A stretch of DNA of 64,000 nucleotides from Nocardiopsis sp. ATB16-24 (GTDB lineage Bacteria > Actinomycetota > Actinomycetes > Streptosporangiales > Streptosporangiaceae), in the NCBI RefSeq assembly GCF_030271535.1, contig NZ_JASCXJ010000013.1:103182-167181 (forward strand), given 5' to 3'. Below the pieces are notes generated by a model. It saw only the letters and a list, made by a program, of their open reading frames with translations, searched no databases and was not told where the DNA came from. This document shows positions 54,568-63,881 of this stretch, one piece after another (within the stretch, counting starts at the first letter, position 1; each line of letters begins with the position of its first letter). Made by a program: the position numbers and the translations under genes.

Positions 54568-56232
54568 TCACCCCCGGGGAGCGTCGACCTCGCCCGGTTC
54601 GGCCTCGTAGGTGATCCCGTACAGTTCCTCGGTCTCCTCCTCGGCGGCCCCACGTCGCCACCAGGGGCCGCGCACGCCTCGGCGGGACCGTCTCTCCTCG
54701 CGCCGCCGTGCCCACTGTCGGCGAAGGGACTCCGCGCGTTCCTCACCCTCGGCGCTCCCCCCGGTGGTGCCCTCCGCGTCCTGCCGATCGTCCTCAGGCG
54801 TGTCCCGTTCGCGGCGACGCAGTGGCGTCACCGTGGCCAGACCCTCACCGACCGGGACGTGGGAAGGCAGCCGCACCGCGCGAGGGCCGGGTCTCCCCGC
54901 CGACGCAGGAGCCCGCTCCCCACCCGGTCGTGCGGAACGAGGCCGCGCCGGACGCAGCCCGCGTGTGTACCACCAGTTCGCCGCCCACGCGGCGACGGCC
55001 GCGGCCACACCCACCTCCAGGGCGGCGACCAGACCGACCTGCCAGGGGGAGGGCCCCACCTCACTCAGCCTCTCGCCTCCCAGAGGCCCTCCGGCCACCT
55101 CGGCCAGCGCCGCGCACAGTATCCCCGTGGTCACCCCGCACACGAATCCCCACAACGGGGCGGCCTCGCTGACCACGTCGGGGGCGCTGCGCTGGGTCAG
55201 CACACCGCCCACCGCGCCCGCCAGGAAGGGCAGCACCAACGCGACGAGGGACAGTACCGGGGCCGCCCCGTTGTCGGGCACCGCGGCCAGCATCGGCAAC
55301 ATGGGAAGAGCACCCACCGACACGCCCGTCGGCGCCACCGCCGTTCCCGCTCCCAGGGCGAAGCCCGGCCCCAGCGCGTAGCAGACGGCGAACACCACGG
55401 CGTTGGGCAGGTAGGCCACCTGGAAGACCACCAACAGCGCGCCTCCCACCAGCCCGGGGCGCAGGTCCCGCGTCGCCTCGACCACCTCGGGCAGACTGAC
55501 GGCCAGAGCCACCAGGAGAAGCACCAGGCCGCCCAGCAGGAGCGTGCTCGTGGAGACGAGCACCCCCACCGCCAAAGACCTGGACCGGGCCGGCATCAGT
55601 CGCAACAGGTCCCGTGCGGCCACGCCCTTGTCCCGCATCAACTGACGCAGCACCCCCAGACCGCCGGCCAGGAACGCGATCACGAACCCCATGACCAGCG
55701 CACGCGGCATGCTCGGTTCCACGGTCTCGGTGCGCGCCAACAGTGCCAGGGTGCCCGCGATCGCCGCGTAGGGTCCGGCGATCGCCAGCGCCGCCCGATA
55801 CACGTACCGTAGGCGGGGAATGGCGCAGGAGCGCGCCAACTTCCGTCCCGACCGGTACAGCAACAGCCCCGGCAACAGGACCAGGCCCAACGGCAACAGC
55901 GCGATCTGTCCGTCAGGGACCGAGAACGACACGTGGTGGCCCACCAGCCAGGCCAGCACCGCACCCTGGAGGATGTCGACGATCTCCTCGCTGAAGGCGT
56001 CGTGCGGCGCGGCCACCCAACCGATGACGGTCAGGGTGACGATCACCGCCAGCCCCAACCCCGCGGAGGTGGCCGCGGCGATCCCTCCGGTGGAGTAGAG
56101 GGGCCTGGAGGCCTGGGCGTCCGTGCCCGGACCGGTCGCACCGGGGGTCGTGACGTTGCCGTCGCCGCGGCGACCGGTACCGGAGCGCTTGGACGGGATA
56201 CCACGGTCAGGGGGAGATCCTGGCGTACTCAC
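54568..56232 (-). CDS. DUF6350 (PerM-like) integral membrane protein
   Basis: 554 residues. A short hydrophilic N-terminus leads into about eight to ten hydrophobic helices (~50-430), including LVGHHVSFSVPDGQIALLPLGLVLLPGLLLYRSGRKLAR (in two stretches) and VAYLPNAVVFAVCYALGPGFALGAG, the DUF6350 core; the C-terminal ~130 residues are Arg/Glu-rich and cytoplasmic. In M. tuberculosis the syntenic PerM (Rv0955), near sucCD, supports cell division under stress. The GTG start at 56232; an ATG at 56271 is possible. It faces the DUF1707 gene divergently. Confidence 0.88.
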   Translation of the reverse strand: MSTPGSPPDRGIPSKRSGTGRRGDGNVTTPGATGPGTDAQASRPLYSTGGIAAATSAGLGLAVIVTLTVIGWVAAPHDAFSEEIVDILQGAVLAWLVGHHVSFSVPDGQIALLPLGLVLLPGLLLYRSGRKLARSCAIPRLRYVYRAALAIAGPYAAIAGTLALLARTETVEPSMPRALVMGFVIAFLAGGLGVLRQLMRDKGVAARDLLRLMPARSRSLAVGVLVSTSTLLLGGLVLLLVALAVSLPEVVEATRDLRPGLVGGALLVVFQVAYLPNAVVFAVCYALGPGFALGAGTAVAPTGVSVGALPMLPMLAAVPDNGAAPVLSLVALVLPFLAGAVGGVLTQRSAPDVVSEAAPLWGFVCGVTTGILCAALAEVAGGPLGGERLSEVGPSPWQVGLVAALEVGVAAAVAAWAANWWYTRGLRPARPRSARPGGERAPASAGRPGPRAVRLPSHVPVGEGLATVTPLRRRERDTPEDDRQDAEGTTGGSAEGEERAESLRRQWARRREERRSRRGVRGPWWRRGAAEEETEELYGITYEAEPGEVDAPRG

Positions 56233-56381
56233 CCGACTTATGCTGCCAGGGACCGGAATGCTCCGCGCCATCCCGACCGCGCGTGTCGTGTCGGTGTCCG
56301 GCGTTCCCGAAGCGGAACCCCCCGCTCACCATCGCCGTCGTACCATACGAGTCCGGTCCCGCACCCGTCGAATGGAAACGC

Positions 56382-56879
56382 ATGACCTCCCCCGAACCCG
56401 ACAGGTACCGTCTTTCCGACGACGAACGCGACGAGGCGCTGAAAGGACTACGGACCGCCTTGGAGGAGGGCCGGCTGGACGTCGAGGAGCACGAGGCCCG
56501 TTCCCACTCCGCTCTGCGGGCCGTCACCAATCTGGACCTGGTGGAACTCTTCGAGGACCTGCCGCCACGCCTGCGACCGGACTTCCTCGCCCCACAGCGG
56601 ACCGACACCGCACCCGTCCCGCGAAAGTCCGCGCCCGTGGACCTGTCGGCCTCCTCCGAACGCGAGGTGGACCGCAAGAAGCAGGGCCCACACGTGGGAG
56701 CCCTGATCGGATGGGCCGGATTCCTGGCCTTCGTCTGGGGTGTGCCCGCGGCCATGTCCGGCGACATCGTCGCCATCTCCGTCTTCCTCGGTGTCTTCCT
56801 CCTGCTCGTGGTGCCCGGCCTGACCATGGCCTTCAGACACAGGCGCCGCGAGGAGGGCCCCAAGGAGATCGGCGACTGA
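56382..56879 (+). CDS. DUF1707 domain membrane protein with 2TM tail
   Basis: 165 residues. DUF1707 at ~6-60 (YRLSDDERDEALKGLRTALEEGRLDVEEHEAR, LDLVELFEDLP); a Pro-rich linker; two closely spaced membrane helices (~107-152, ALIGWAGFLAFVWGVPAAM and VFLGVFLLLVVPGLTMAF). It is the second DUF1707 protein of the window; the first lacks the helices. The ATG at 56382; TACCAT at 56341-56346 may be its -10. Function unknown; an envelope or division-related role is suggested only by context. Confidence 0.85.
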   Translation: MTSPEPDRYRLSDDERDEALKGLRTALEEGRLDVEEHEARSHSALRAVTNLDLVELFEDLPPRLRPDFLAPQRTDTAPVPRKSAPVDLSASSEREVDRKKQGPHVGALIGWAGFLAFVWGVPAAMSGDIVAISVFLGVFLLLVVPGLTMAFRHRRREEGPKEIGD

Positions 56880-56922
56880 GCCGCGGGGTGCGCGGTCCTC
56901 ACCGGCGTCCATGAAGCGACGA

Positions 56923-56961
56923 GGGCTCCGCCCCACCGCCGCGTGCGGTGGGACGGAGCCC
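56923..56961. terminator. Bidirectional hairpin DUF1707 / sucD
   Basis: GGGCTCCG-C-CCCACCGC / GCGGTGGG-A-CGGAGCCC, two 8-bp stems separated by one mismatch, 5-base loop. Confidence 0.75.
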
Positions 56962-56981
56962 GGTGGAGGACCTCGGGTCCC

Positions 56982-57860
56982 CTAGAAGAGCTCGCGCACC
57001 AGCTGAGCGGTTTCGCTGGGGGTCTTTCCGACCTTGACGCCCACAGCCTCCAACGCCTCCTGCTTGGCGGCGGCCGTACCGGAGGAGCCCGACACGATCG
57101 CGCCCGCGTGCCCCATGGTCTTGCCTTCGGGAGCGGTGAAGCCCGCCACGTAGCCCACCACCGGCTTGGTCACGTTGTCCTTGATGAAGTCCGCCGCGCG
57201 CTCCTCGGCGTCTCCACCGATCTCACCGATCATCACGATCGCATCGGTGTCGGGGTCGGCCTCGAACGCCCTGAGAGCGTCGATGTGCGTGGTGCCGATG
57301 ATCGGGTCGCCACCGATGCCCACGGCCGAGGAGAAACCGATGTCACGCAGCTCGTACATCATCTGGTAGGTCAGCGTGCCCGACTTGGACACCAGACCGA
57401 TCCGTCCGGGCTTGGTGATGTCGGCCGGAATGATGCCCGCGTTCGACTGGCCCGGAGTGATCAGACCCGGGCAGTTGGGGCCGATGATCCGGGTCTTGTC
57501 GCCCTTGGCCTGGGCGTGCGCCCAGAACGCGGCCGTGTCGTGCACGGGGATGCCCTCGGTGATGACCACCGCGAGACCGATCTCGGCGTCGATCGCCTCG
57601 ATCACCGCGTCCTTGGAGAACTTGGGCGGTACGAAGATCACCGTGACGTCGGCGCCGGTGGCGGCCATGCCCTCGGCGACCGAACCGAACACCGGTACCT
57701 CGGTGCCGTCGAAGTCGACCTTCTGCCCGGCCTTGCGCGGGTTGACCCCGCCCACGACCTGGGTTCCCGAGGCGAGCATGCGTCGGGTGTGCTTGGTGCC
57801 CTCAGAGCCGGTCATGCCCTGGACCAGCACCTTGCTGTCCTTGTTCAGGAAGATAGCCAT
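56982..57860 (-). CDS. sucD: Succinyl-CoA synthetase alpha subunit
   Basis: 292 residues. CoA-binding domain: [15 protein letters not shown] and [21 protein letters not shown] and [10 protein letters not shown]; the phospho-His is in [15 protein letters not shown] (~251). With SucC it makes succinate plus ATP/GTP from succinyl-CoA in the TCA cycle. It follows sucC by 15 bases on the same strand and ends in a strong hairpin. Confidence 0.97.
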   Translation of the reverse strand: MAIFLNKDSKVLVQGMTGSEGTKHTRRMLASGTQVVGGVNPRKAGQKVDFDGTEVPVFGSVAEGMAATGADVTVIFVPPKFSKDAVIEAIDAEIGLAVVITEGIPVHDTAAFWAHAQAKGDKTRIIGPNCPGLITPGQSNAGIIPADITKPGRIGLVSKSGTLTYQMMYELRDIGFSSAVGIGGDPIIGTTHIDALRAFEADPDTDAIVMIGEIGGDAEERAADFIKDNVTKPVVGYVAGFTAPEGKTMGHAGAIVSGSSGTAAAKQEALEAVGVKVGKTPSETAQLVRELF

Positions 57861-57875
57861 GGTCTGTGCCCCTTT

Positions 57876-59057
57876 TTACTTCGCCGCGAGCTCGGCGGCC
57901 TGCGCGGCGGCGCCGTCCATCGTGTCGACCTGCCGCACCGCCGGGTGGGCGCGCTCGGCCAGGATCCGGCGGCCCAGCTCGGCGTTGTTGCCGTCCAGAC
58001 GCACCACCAAGGGCTTGCTGACGTCGTCTCCGCGCTTTTCGAGCAGTTCCAGAGCCTGGACGATGCCGTTGGCCACGGCGTCACAGGCGGTGATACCACC
58101 GAAGACGTTCACGAACACGCTCTTGACGGCCGGGTCGCCCAGAATGATCTCCAGCCCGTTGGCCATCACCTCGGCGGAGGCGCCGCCACCGATGTCGAGG
58201 AAGTTGGCGGGCTTGACGCCGCCGTGCTTCTCACCCGCGTAGGCGACCACGTCCAGGGTGGACATGACCAGGCCCGCGCCGTTGCCGATGATGCCGACCT
58301 CGCCGTCGAGCTTGACGTAGTTCAGGCCCTTGGCCTTGGCGGCGACCTCCAGGGGGTCGCCTTCCTCGGGGGCGGTCAGGCTCTCCAGGTCCTGGCGGAA
58401 CTCGGCGTTCTCGTCCAGGGTGACCTTGCCGTCGAGGGCGACGATGCGGCCGTCCGAGGTCAGGATCAAGGGGTTGACCTCGACCAGGGTGGCGTCCTTG
58501 CCGGCGAAGGCGTCCCAGAGCTTGGTGATGACCTCGGCGGCTCCCTTGGCGGCGGCCGCGGGAAGTCTGCCGGCCTTGACGATCTCCTCGGCGACGTTGG
58601 CCGGAGCCCCCGTCAGCGGGTCGATCGAGATCTTGGCGACGGCCTCGGGGTTGGTCTCGGCGACCTCCTCGATGTCCATCCCGCCTTCGGCGGAGCAGAT
58701 GGACAGGAAGGTGCGGTTGGCGCGGTCCAAAAGGAAGGAGAAGTAGTACTCCTCGGCGATGTCGGAGGCCTCTTCGACCAGGACACGGTGGACCGTGTGG
58801 CCCTTGATGTCCATACCGAGGATCTGCTCGGCCTTGGCCTGGGCGTCCTCGGCGTTCTCGGCGACCTTCACGCCACCGGCCTTGCCGCGGCCACCGGTCT
58901 TGACCTGCGCCTTGACCACGACGCGGGGTTTGCCTGCGGCGGCGAACTCCTCAGCGATGGCACGTGCCTCAGCGGCCGTGCTCGCCACCTTTCCCTGGGG
59001 TACGGGAACCCCGTACTCTGCGAAGAGTTGCTTCGCCTGGTATTCGAACAGGTCCAC
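57876..59057 (-). CDS. sucC: Succinyl-CoA synthetase beta subunit
   Basis: 393 residues. ATP-grasp domain: [38 protein letters not shown], then [20 protein letters not shown] with metal ligands, and the ligase part [15 protein letters not shown] and [24 protein letters not shown]. Start GTG at 59057, with AAGGACGG upstream. Leads the sucCD operon. Confidence 0.97.
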   Translation of the reverse strand: MDLFEYQAKQLFAEYGVPVPQGKVASTAAEARAIAEEFAAAGKPRVVVKAQVKTGGRGKAGGVKVAENAEDAQAKAEQILGMDIKGHTVHRVLVEEASDIAEEYYFSFLLDRANRTFLSICSAEGGMDIEEVAETNPEAVAKISIDPLTGAPANVAEEIVKAGRLPAAAAKGAAEVITKLWDAFAGKDATLVEVNPLILTSDGRIVALDGKVTLDENAEFRQDLESLTAPEEGDPLEVAAKAKGLNYVKLDGEVGIIGNGAGLVMSTLDVVAYAGEKHGGVKPANFLDIGGGASAEVMANGLEIILGDPAVKSVFVNVFGGITACDAVANGIVQALELLEKRGDDVSKPLVVRLDGNNAELGRRILAERAHPAVRQVDTMDGAAAQAAELAAK

Positions 59058-59437
59058 GAGGGTCCGTCCTTGTAACTCGCTGGCTCAGGATGTCTACCGG
59101 GGTGGCCTCGTCCTGATCGGCGGTGATCCACTGACGCGTGTCACACAACGCAAAGCCCGGTGGGCTGAGCCGTTAGATCGAGATCGCCGCGGCGTTGCCA
59201 CCCGCGACATGCGCAAAGCTTAGTCGCCCGAAATCCGACCGCCGGACACCGGGTGCGTGTTCACCGGCCCTCAGACCTCCAAAAGCCGCCACTGAGGCAT
59301 CGCGGGAGTTCCCGCCTGGGAAAATATGTGACCAGCGACACGGTGAATAACACCACGGGGCCGCTTTTCGCTCGCATGAGGACCCTTCGGAGGATGCGAC
59401 CAACATCACGCACCGGGTCCGTCCGGCGAAGGGCCGG
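59058..59437. other. 380-bp region upstream of sucC
   Basis: Between sucC and the B12-binding gene, both on the minus strand. TATTTT at 59321-59326 (minus) in an AT-rich patch is a possible -10 for sucCD and would give a ~255-base leader. No terminator for the B12 gene was clearly seen. No supported ORF. Confidence 0.45.
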
Positions 59438-59848
59438 TCAGACGGCGTGGGCCGGACGAACGTTCTTCCGCACCCAGTCGGCGATCTCCGAGGTCGGAGC
59501 ACCGGGTGTGAAGATCTTGGCCACGCCCATGCGTTCGAGTTCGGCGATGTCGGCGTCGGGGATGATGCCACCGCCGAAGACCCGGACGTCCTCGGCTCCG
59601 TTCTCCCTCAACAGCTCCAGTACCCGGGAGAACATCGTCATGTGGGCACCCGAGAGCACGGACAGCCCGATGGCGTCGGCGTCCTCCTGTAGTGCTCCCG
59701 CCACGATCATCTCCGGGGTCTGGCGCAGACCCAGGTAGATGACCTCCACCCCGGCGTCGCGCAGCACCCGGGCCACGATTTTGACCCCACGGTCGTGCCC
59801 GTCCAGTCCTGGTTTGGCGACGACCACCCGCGCCTTGCCCTCGGCCAT
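59438..59848 (-). CDS. Stand-alone cobalamin (B12)-binding domain protein
   Basis: 136 residues, entirely a B12-binding domain like the C-terminus of methylmalonyl-CoA mutase. The DxHxxG motif ([10 protein letters not shown], ~12-21) supplies the lower axial His; [11 protein letters not shown] and [12 protein letters not shown] complete the nucleotide-tail pocket. The ATG has GGGGGAG five bases upstream. Such small subunits pair with a separately encoded catalytic chain, for example isobutyryl- or hydroxyisobutyryl-CoA mutases; no large subunit is nearby. The enzyme pair is therefore unknown. Confidence 0.92.
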   Translation of the reverse strand: MAEGKARVVVAKPGLDGHDRGVKIVARVLRDAGVEVIYLGLRQTPEMIVAGALQEDADAIGLSVLSGAHMTMFSRVLELLRENGAEDVRVFGGGIIPDADIAELERMGVAKIFTPGAPTSEIADWVRKNVRPAHAV

Positions 59849-59993
59849 GGCGACTCCCCCACGAACGTTCCCCGGATGTCCGTCCCTCCCGGGGGAGGAT
59901 CCCCGGCCCCGGGGAGGAGACCGATCGACTCGCATGAAGCGTAACGCAGGTCACTTCCGGGTCACGGGCGAAAGGACGGGTATCTTCCCGACC

Positions 59994-60383
59994 ATGGGAG
60001 ACGATGTCACCGAATTTGACCAGATCAGCACGGAAGAGCTGCGGGAACACGCCGTCGAACTGGCCCGACAACACTGGGACCTGCGTTTCTTCTGGCGGAT
60101 CCTCGGACTGATCCCGGCCGCCCAGGCGGCCGCGGGCAACGAGGGGGCCAGTGAGGCGAGCGTCGCCCAACTGTCGGGGTTCCTCTACGAGGCGTTGTCC
60201 GCGGAGACCGACCCCGAGGTCCAGGAGGCCCTGCGTCCGGTCTACGTGCAGTATCTCCTGGAGCACGGTCAGACCCGGGAGGACGTGGGCCGCGGCGGGG
60301 GCACGGCGAGCCGCGACCAGGACGAGGGGACGTCGCGGACACCCACCGACACGTCGGACGCAGAAGACGGAAAGGCCTCCTGA
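59994..60383 (+). CDS. Hypothetical acidic protein
   Basis: 129 residues, soluble, acidic. The N-terminal part is helical (TEELREHAVELARQHWDLRFFWRILGLIPAAQAAAGNEG); the C-terminal ~35 residues are Asp/Thr-rich and disordered-looking. The ATG at 59994 has TATCTT seven bases upstream, suggesting a leaderless mRNA; no ribosome site. Codon use is normal. I do not recognise a family. Confidence 0.75.
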   Translation: MGDDVTEFDQISTEELREHAVELARQHWDLRFFWRILGLIPAAQAAAGNEGASEASVAQLSGFLYEALSAETDPEVQEALRPVYVQYLLEHGQTREDVGRGGGTASRDQDEGTSRTPTDTSDAEDGKAS

Positions 60384-60440
60384 ACCACCCGGAGTCGATG
60401 TCCGAAAACCGCCGGCCTACGACCCGTCGCATGGGCGACC

Positions 60441-61967
60441 ATGGATGGCGTGATGGACGACGACCAGCGCTACCGCGCCGTACTCAGCAGGGACTCGCGT
60501 TTCGACGGGCTCTTCTACACAGCCGTGCGCACCACCGGCGTCTACTGCCGCCCGAGCTGCCCGGCCGTCACACCCAAACGCGTCAACACACGGTTCTTCC
60601 CGACGGCGGCGGCCGCCCAGGAGGCGGGTTTCCGCGCCTGCAAGCGGTGCCGCCCCGACCTGACCCCGGGCTCTCCCGAGTGGAACCTGCGCGCGGACGT
60701 GGTGGGTCGTGCCATGCGGCTCATCCAGGACGGCACCGTGGACCGTGGTGGGGTCGGTGTCCTGGCCTCCGCCGTCGGTTACAGCCGGCGCCAGCTCAAC
60801 CGCCTGCTGGTGGCCGAGGTCGGCGCGGGACCACTCGCCCTCGCCCGCAGTGAACGCGCCCAGACCGCCCGGGTGTTGGTGGAGACCACGGACATGCCGA
60901 TGGCGGACGTGGCCTTCGCGGCGGGGTTCGCGAGCGTACGCCAGTTCAACGAGACCATGCGGGCGGTCTTCGACCGCTCCCCCACCGAGATGCGCGCCAT
61001 GGGGCGCGCTCCGGCCTCCCGCGTCGGCGAACCGGGAAGCATCACGCTGCGACTGCCCCACCGGAAGCCGATCGACCTGGCCCGGACACTGCGTTTTCTC
61101 GGTGACCGGGCGGTACCCGGCGTCGAGGAGTACCGTGAGGGTGTCTACCGAAGAACCCTCCGGCTGGCACACGGCCACGGGATCGTGGAACTCTCGGAGG
61201 GGACCACGGGTTCGGGAGGCGGGCACGTGCTGTGCCGTCTACGTCTGGAGGAACCACGCGACCTGACCAGCGCGGTGCGCCGGTGCCGCAGACTCCTCGA
61301 TCTGGACGCGGACCCGCGCGCGGTCGGCGAGGTCCTGGGCGAGGATCCGCTCTTGGAACCGCTTCTGGACGCGGCCCCGGGGATCCGTTCGCCGGGGCAC
61401 GTGGACCCGGCCGAGCTGGCGGTCCGAGCCGTGTTGGGACAACAGGTGTCGGTACGGGCCGCCCGCACACTCGCGGGACGGTTGGTGGAGCGGTTCGGGG
61501 AACCACTGCCACCCGGCATGGAGAAACCGGACGGCGGACTGACCCATGTGTTCCCCTCACCGGACGTCCTCGCCGAGGCCGATCCCTCCCTGTTCTCCCT
61601 TCCGTCCGCGAGGGGGGAGGCGCTCAGGTCCCTCTGCGACGCGGTCGCCTCGGGCCGGGTCGACCTGGGCCCCGGATGCGACCGGGACGAGGCCGAACGA
61701 CGCCTGGTGGAGCTACGCGGGATCGGGCCGTGGACCGCGGGCTACGTGCGGATGCGTGGACTCGGGGACCCCGACGTGTTCCTGCACGGTGACCTCGGTG
61801 TCCGCGTGGCGTTGGAGGCACGGGGAAGGAAGGCGACCCCCGTGACCACCGCCCGGGAGGCCAAGGCTTGGAGTCCGTGGCGGTCCTATGCCACACACCT
61901 GCTGTGGGAGTCACTGTCGGACACGTCCGTCAGTGTGAGCCGAGGAAAGGAAGAGGGAACAGAATGA
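60441..61967 (+). CDS. Ada-AlkA fusion: methyl-phosphotriester sensor, AraC HTH and DNA glycosylase
   Basis: 508 residues in three modules. Ada N-terminal zinc site (~8-75): four Cys in YCRPSCPAV and ACKRCRPD, one of which takes methyl from phosphotriesters. AraC-type HTH (~90-190: VGYSRRQLNRLLVAEVG, VAFAAGFASVRQFNETMRAVF). AlkA N-terminal and HhH-GPD glycosylase (~200-495): VRAVLGQQVSVRAARTLAGRL, LRGIGPWTAGYV, and HGDLGVR with the catalytic Asp. It senses methylation damage and excises alkylated bases. It overlaps ogt by four bases (ATGA), so the two make an adaptive-response unit. Confidence 0.94.
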   Translation: MDGVMDDDQRYRAVLSRDSRFDGLFYTAVRTTGVYCRPSCPAVTPKRVNTRFFPTAAAAQEAGFRACKRCRPDLTPGSPEWNLRADVVGRAMRLIQDGTVDRGGVGVLASAVGYSRRQLNRLLVAEVGAGPLALARSERAQTARVLVETTDMPMADVAFAAGFASVRQFNETMRAVFDRSPTEMRAMGRAPASRVGEPGSITLRLPHRKPIDLARTLRFLGDRAVPGVEEYREGVYRRTLRLAHGHGIVELSEGTTGSGGGHVLCRLRLEEPRDLTSAVRRCRRLLDLDADPRAVGEVLGEDPLLEPLLDAAPGIRSPGHVDPAELAVRAVLGQQVSVRAARTLAGRLVERFGEPLPPGMEKPDGGLTHVFPSPDVLAEADPSLFSLPSARGEALRSLCDAVASGRVDLGPGCDRDEAERRLVELRGIGPWTAGYVRMRGLGDPDVFLHGDLGVRVALEARGRKATPVTTAREAKAWSPWRSYATHLLWESLSDTSVSVSRGKEEGTE

Positions 61968-62554
61968 GCACCGTACGAGAGGAGCAGGCGATGCTGCCGC
62001 TGGACGTGGTGCCGGTGACGCCCCAGAGGAGGGCCACGGTGGAGTTCCGCGCTCCGCTTCCGGGACCGACCCGGTACACGACGATGCCGTCTCCGGTGGG
62101 CGAGCTGACCCTGTTCGGAGACGGGGAGGCGCTGAGCGGGCTCCTCACCCCGGCGAAGGAGGGAAGGCCCCGGACCGTTCCGGAGAACTGGTTGTCCGAT
62201 CCCGCACCTTTCGCGGAGGCGGTCCGACAACTGGAAGGCTACTTCGCGGGCGAACTGCGCGAGTTCGATCTTCTCCTGGCCCCGGTCGGGACGGAATGGC
62301 AGTTGAAGGTCTGGGCGGCCCTGACGACCATCCCCTTCGGAGAGACCGCGAGCTACGGCCAGTTGGCCGAGGAACTCGGTAGGCCGACCGCGTCCCGGGC
62401 CGTGGGCATGGCCAACGGACGCAACCCCGTCAGCATCGTCATTCCCTGCCACCGGGTGATCGGAGCGGACGGCTCGCTGACCGGCTACGCCGGCGGTCTG
62501 GAACGGAAGGAGTTCCTGCTCGGTCTGGAGAAGAGGATCGCGGGGCTTCACTGA
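61964..62554 (+). CDS. ogt: Methylated-DNA--protein-cysteine methyltransferase
   Basis: 196 residues. The active-site IPCHRVIG (Cys ~162) is intact, with the helix-turn-helix and Asn hinge in ATGRP-like ELGRPTASRAVGMANGRNPV and the Arg finger. It removes O6-methyl from guanine stoichiometrically. The N-terminal ~35 residues are variable. The ATG at 61964 overlaps the upstream stop; a second ATG (residue 10) is possible. Expression is tied to the damage-sensing fusion upstream. Confidence 0.94.
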   Translation: MSTVREEQAMLPLDVVPVTPQRRATVEFRAPLPGPTRYTTMPSPVGELTLFGDGEALSGLLTPAKEGRPRTVPENWLSDPAPFAEAVRQLEGYFAGELREFDLLLAPVGTEWQLKVWAALTTIPFGETASYGQLAEELGRPTASRAVGMANGRNPVSIVIPCHRVIGADGSLTGYAGGLERKEFLLGLEKRIAGLH

Positions 62555-62659
62555 GTCGGACACGGCGCCGCCGGGCCCCGCTTTTCGAGGCGAGGAACGG
62601 CGGTGGAGTGGCGCTCCGGAAAACGGCTCTCCTCCCCTTGTCGGCGTACACACTCGCCA

Positions 62660-62673
62660 TTACCCTCTGGTAA
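62660..62673. promoter_or_regulatory. TTACC-N4-GGTAA palindrome before M23 peptidase
   Basis: TTACCCTCTGGTAA, perfect 5-bp arms, 55 bases before the TTG start. It shares TTAC...GGTAA ends with the elements at 30086 and 33016 but differs in the centre. Confidence 0.3.
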
Positions 62674-62727
62674 CAACGCGCTCATCCGTCGCGTGTGCAC
62701 TGCTGACTCCCCCCACAAGGAGAAGAG

Positions 62728-63783
62728 TTGACAGCCCCCGCTACCCCCGTCCTCCGTACCTTGCTCTCCAGAACCCGTTTCCTGGGCACGACCACTCTGG
62801 TCCTCACCGCCTCCACGGCCCTGGTCGCCTCGGTCTCCACCGCTCACGCCCAACCCGTTCCGGACCGGGACCTCCTCACCTGGGCCGACAACGTCGAGGT
62901 CCTCGCTGACGAGGACGCGACCGCGGCCCTGCCCGAGGGGTCCGCGGTCGCCTCCTCAGAGGAACTGCTGGCCGACGCGGTGGTCTCCGATGTCCTGCGG
63001 GAACGAGGTTCGACCATCGCCGCGCTCTCCCACCAGGACCGCGAGGTCCGGGTCGACATCCGCGAGGCCGCCGACGGCTCGGCCTTCGGCGTCGCCATCG
63101 TGACCGCGCCCATGGGTGCCGACGAGGAACCCTACGCCTGGTTGTTCGCCGCCGACCACGAACCCGCCGGTTGGAGGGTCGGGCTGGAGGGGACCGAGGA
63201 GTTCTCCTCGATCCTGGCCGACTCCACACTGTTGGAGGAGGAGGAACGGGAGGCCGTCGCCTCCTCGACCAACCCTTCGGAGGCGTCGCCCACCAGCTAC
63301 ATCGGTATCGGCCTGCCGTTCTCCATCGGCACGTCGATGGTCATGACGGGAGGTCCCCACGGAGAGGTCGGCCAGTCGGTGGACTTCGCCGGTGGTAACG
63401 GTCAGGCCCGTGCCGCCCGAGGTGGCTACGCCTACAGTCTGTGCAACGGCTGGACGCGGGTCATCCACGACCACGGATACTCCACGGACTACTACCACCT
63501 GGAGAACTACCAGTGGCTACCCGGTAACAACGTCGGGGTCGGCCACTACCTGGGGACTCAGGGCAACAGTCTCTGCGCCGGTGGTTCGACGACCGGCGCC
63601 CACATCCACTTCTCGTTGAGGGGGTACACCGACCCCAACGCTCCGGGCTGGTACCTCTCCGTGAACGGCAGGACGATGGGAGGCTGGACCTTCGTGCAGG
63701 GAGCGCAGTACGGCGGTTACGCCTACCGTAACGGTGTCGGCACCGTCTACCCGGGCAACTGGATGTACAACTACGGGTTCTAG
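62728..63783 (+). CDS. Secreted M23 (LasA/lysostaphin-type) metallopeptidase
   Basis: 351 residues. Signal peptide ~1-41 ending STAHA. A ~150-residue acidic N-terminal domain is probably a propeptide. The M23 domain (~195-351) has GGPHGEVGQSVDF with zinc His (~211) and Asp (~219), and GAHIHFS (~291-297) with the H-x-H pair, plus two Cys. The zinc set H/D/H is complete. It cleaves peptidoglycan cross-bridges or similar peptides outside the cell. The TTG start has AAGGAG five bases upstream. The gene next to it on the right is rRNA on the other strand. Confidence 0.9.
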   Translation: MTAPATPVLRTLLSRTRFLGTTTLVLTASTALVASVSTAHAQPVPDRDLLTWADNVEVLADEDATAALPEGSAVASSEELLADAVVSDVLRERGSTIAALSHQDREVRVDIREAADGSAFGVAIVTAPMGADEEPYAWLFAADHEPAGWRVGLEGTEEFSSILADSTLLEEEEREAVASSTNPSEASPTSYIGIGLPFSIGTSMVMTGGPHGEVGQSVDFAGGNGQARAARGGYAYSLCNGWTRVIHDHGYSTDYYHLENYQWLPGNNVGVGHYLGTQGNSLCAGGSTTGAHIHFSLRGYTDPNAPGWYLSVNGRTMGGWTFVQGAQYGGYAYRNGVGTVYPGNWMYNYGF

Positions 63784-63821
63784 ACACCCGCCGACGTTTC
63801 ACTTGTTCACAAGCCCGCACG

Positions 63822-63869
63822 AAAAAGAGAAGGGGGAGGAACCACCCTCTTCGGGCAACCCCTCCCCCT
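63822..63869 (-). terminator. rRNA operon terminator
   Basis: On the minus strand AGGGGGAGG pairs with CCTCCCCCT around a G-U-rich inner stem, followed by TCTCTTTTT, the best U-tract in the window, about 12 bases after the 5S 3' end. Confidence 0.75.
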
Positions 63870-63881
63870 CCCAGAAGAAGA

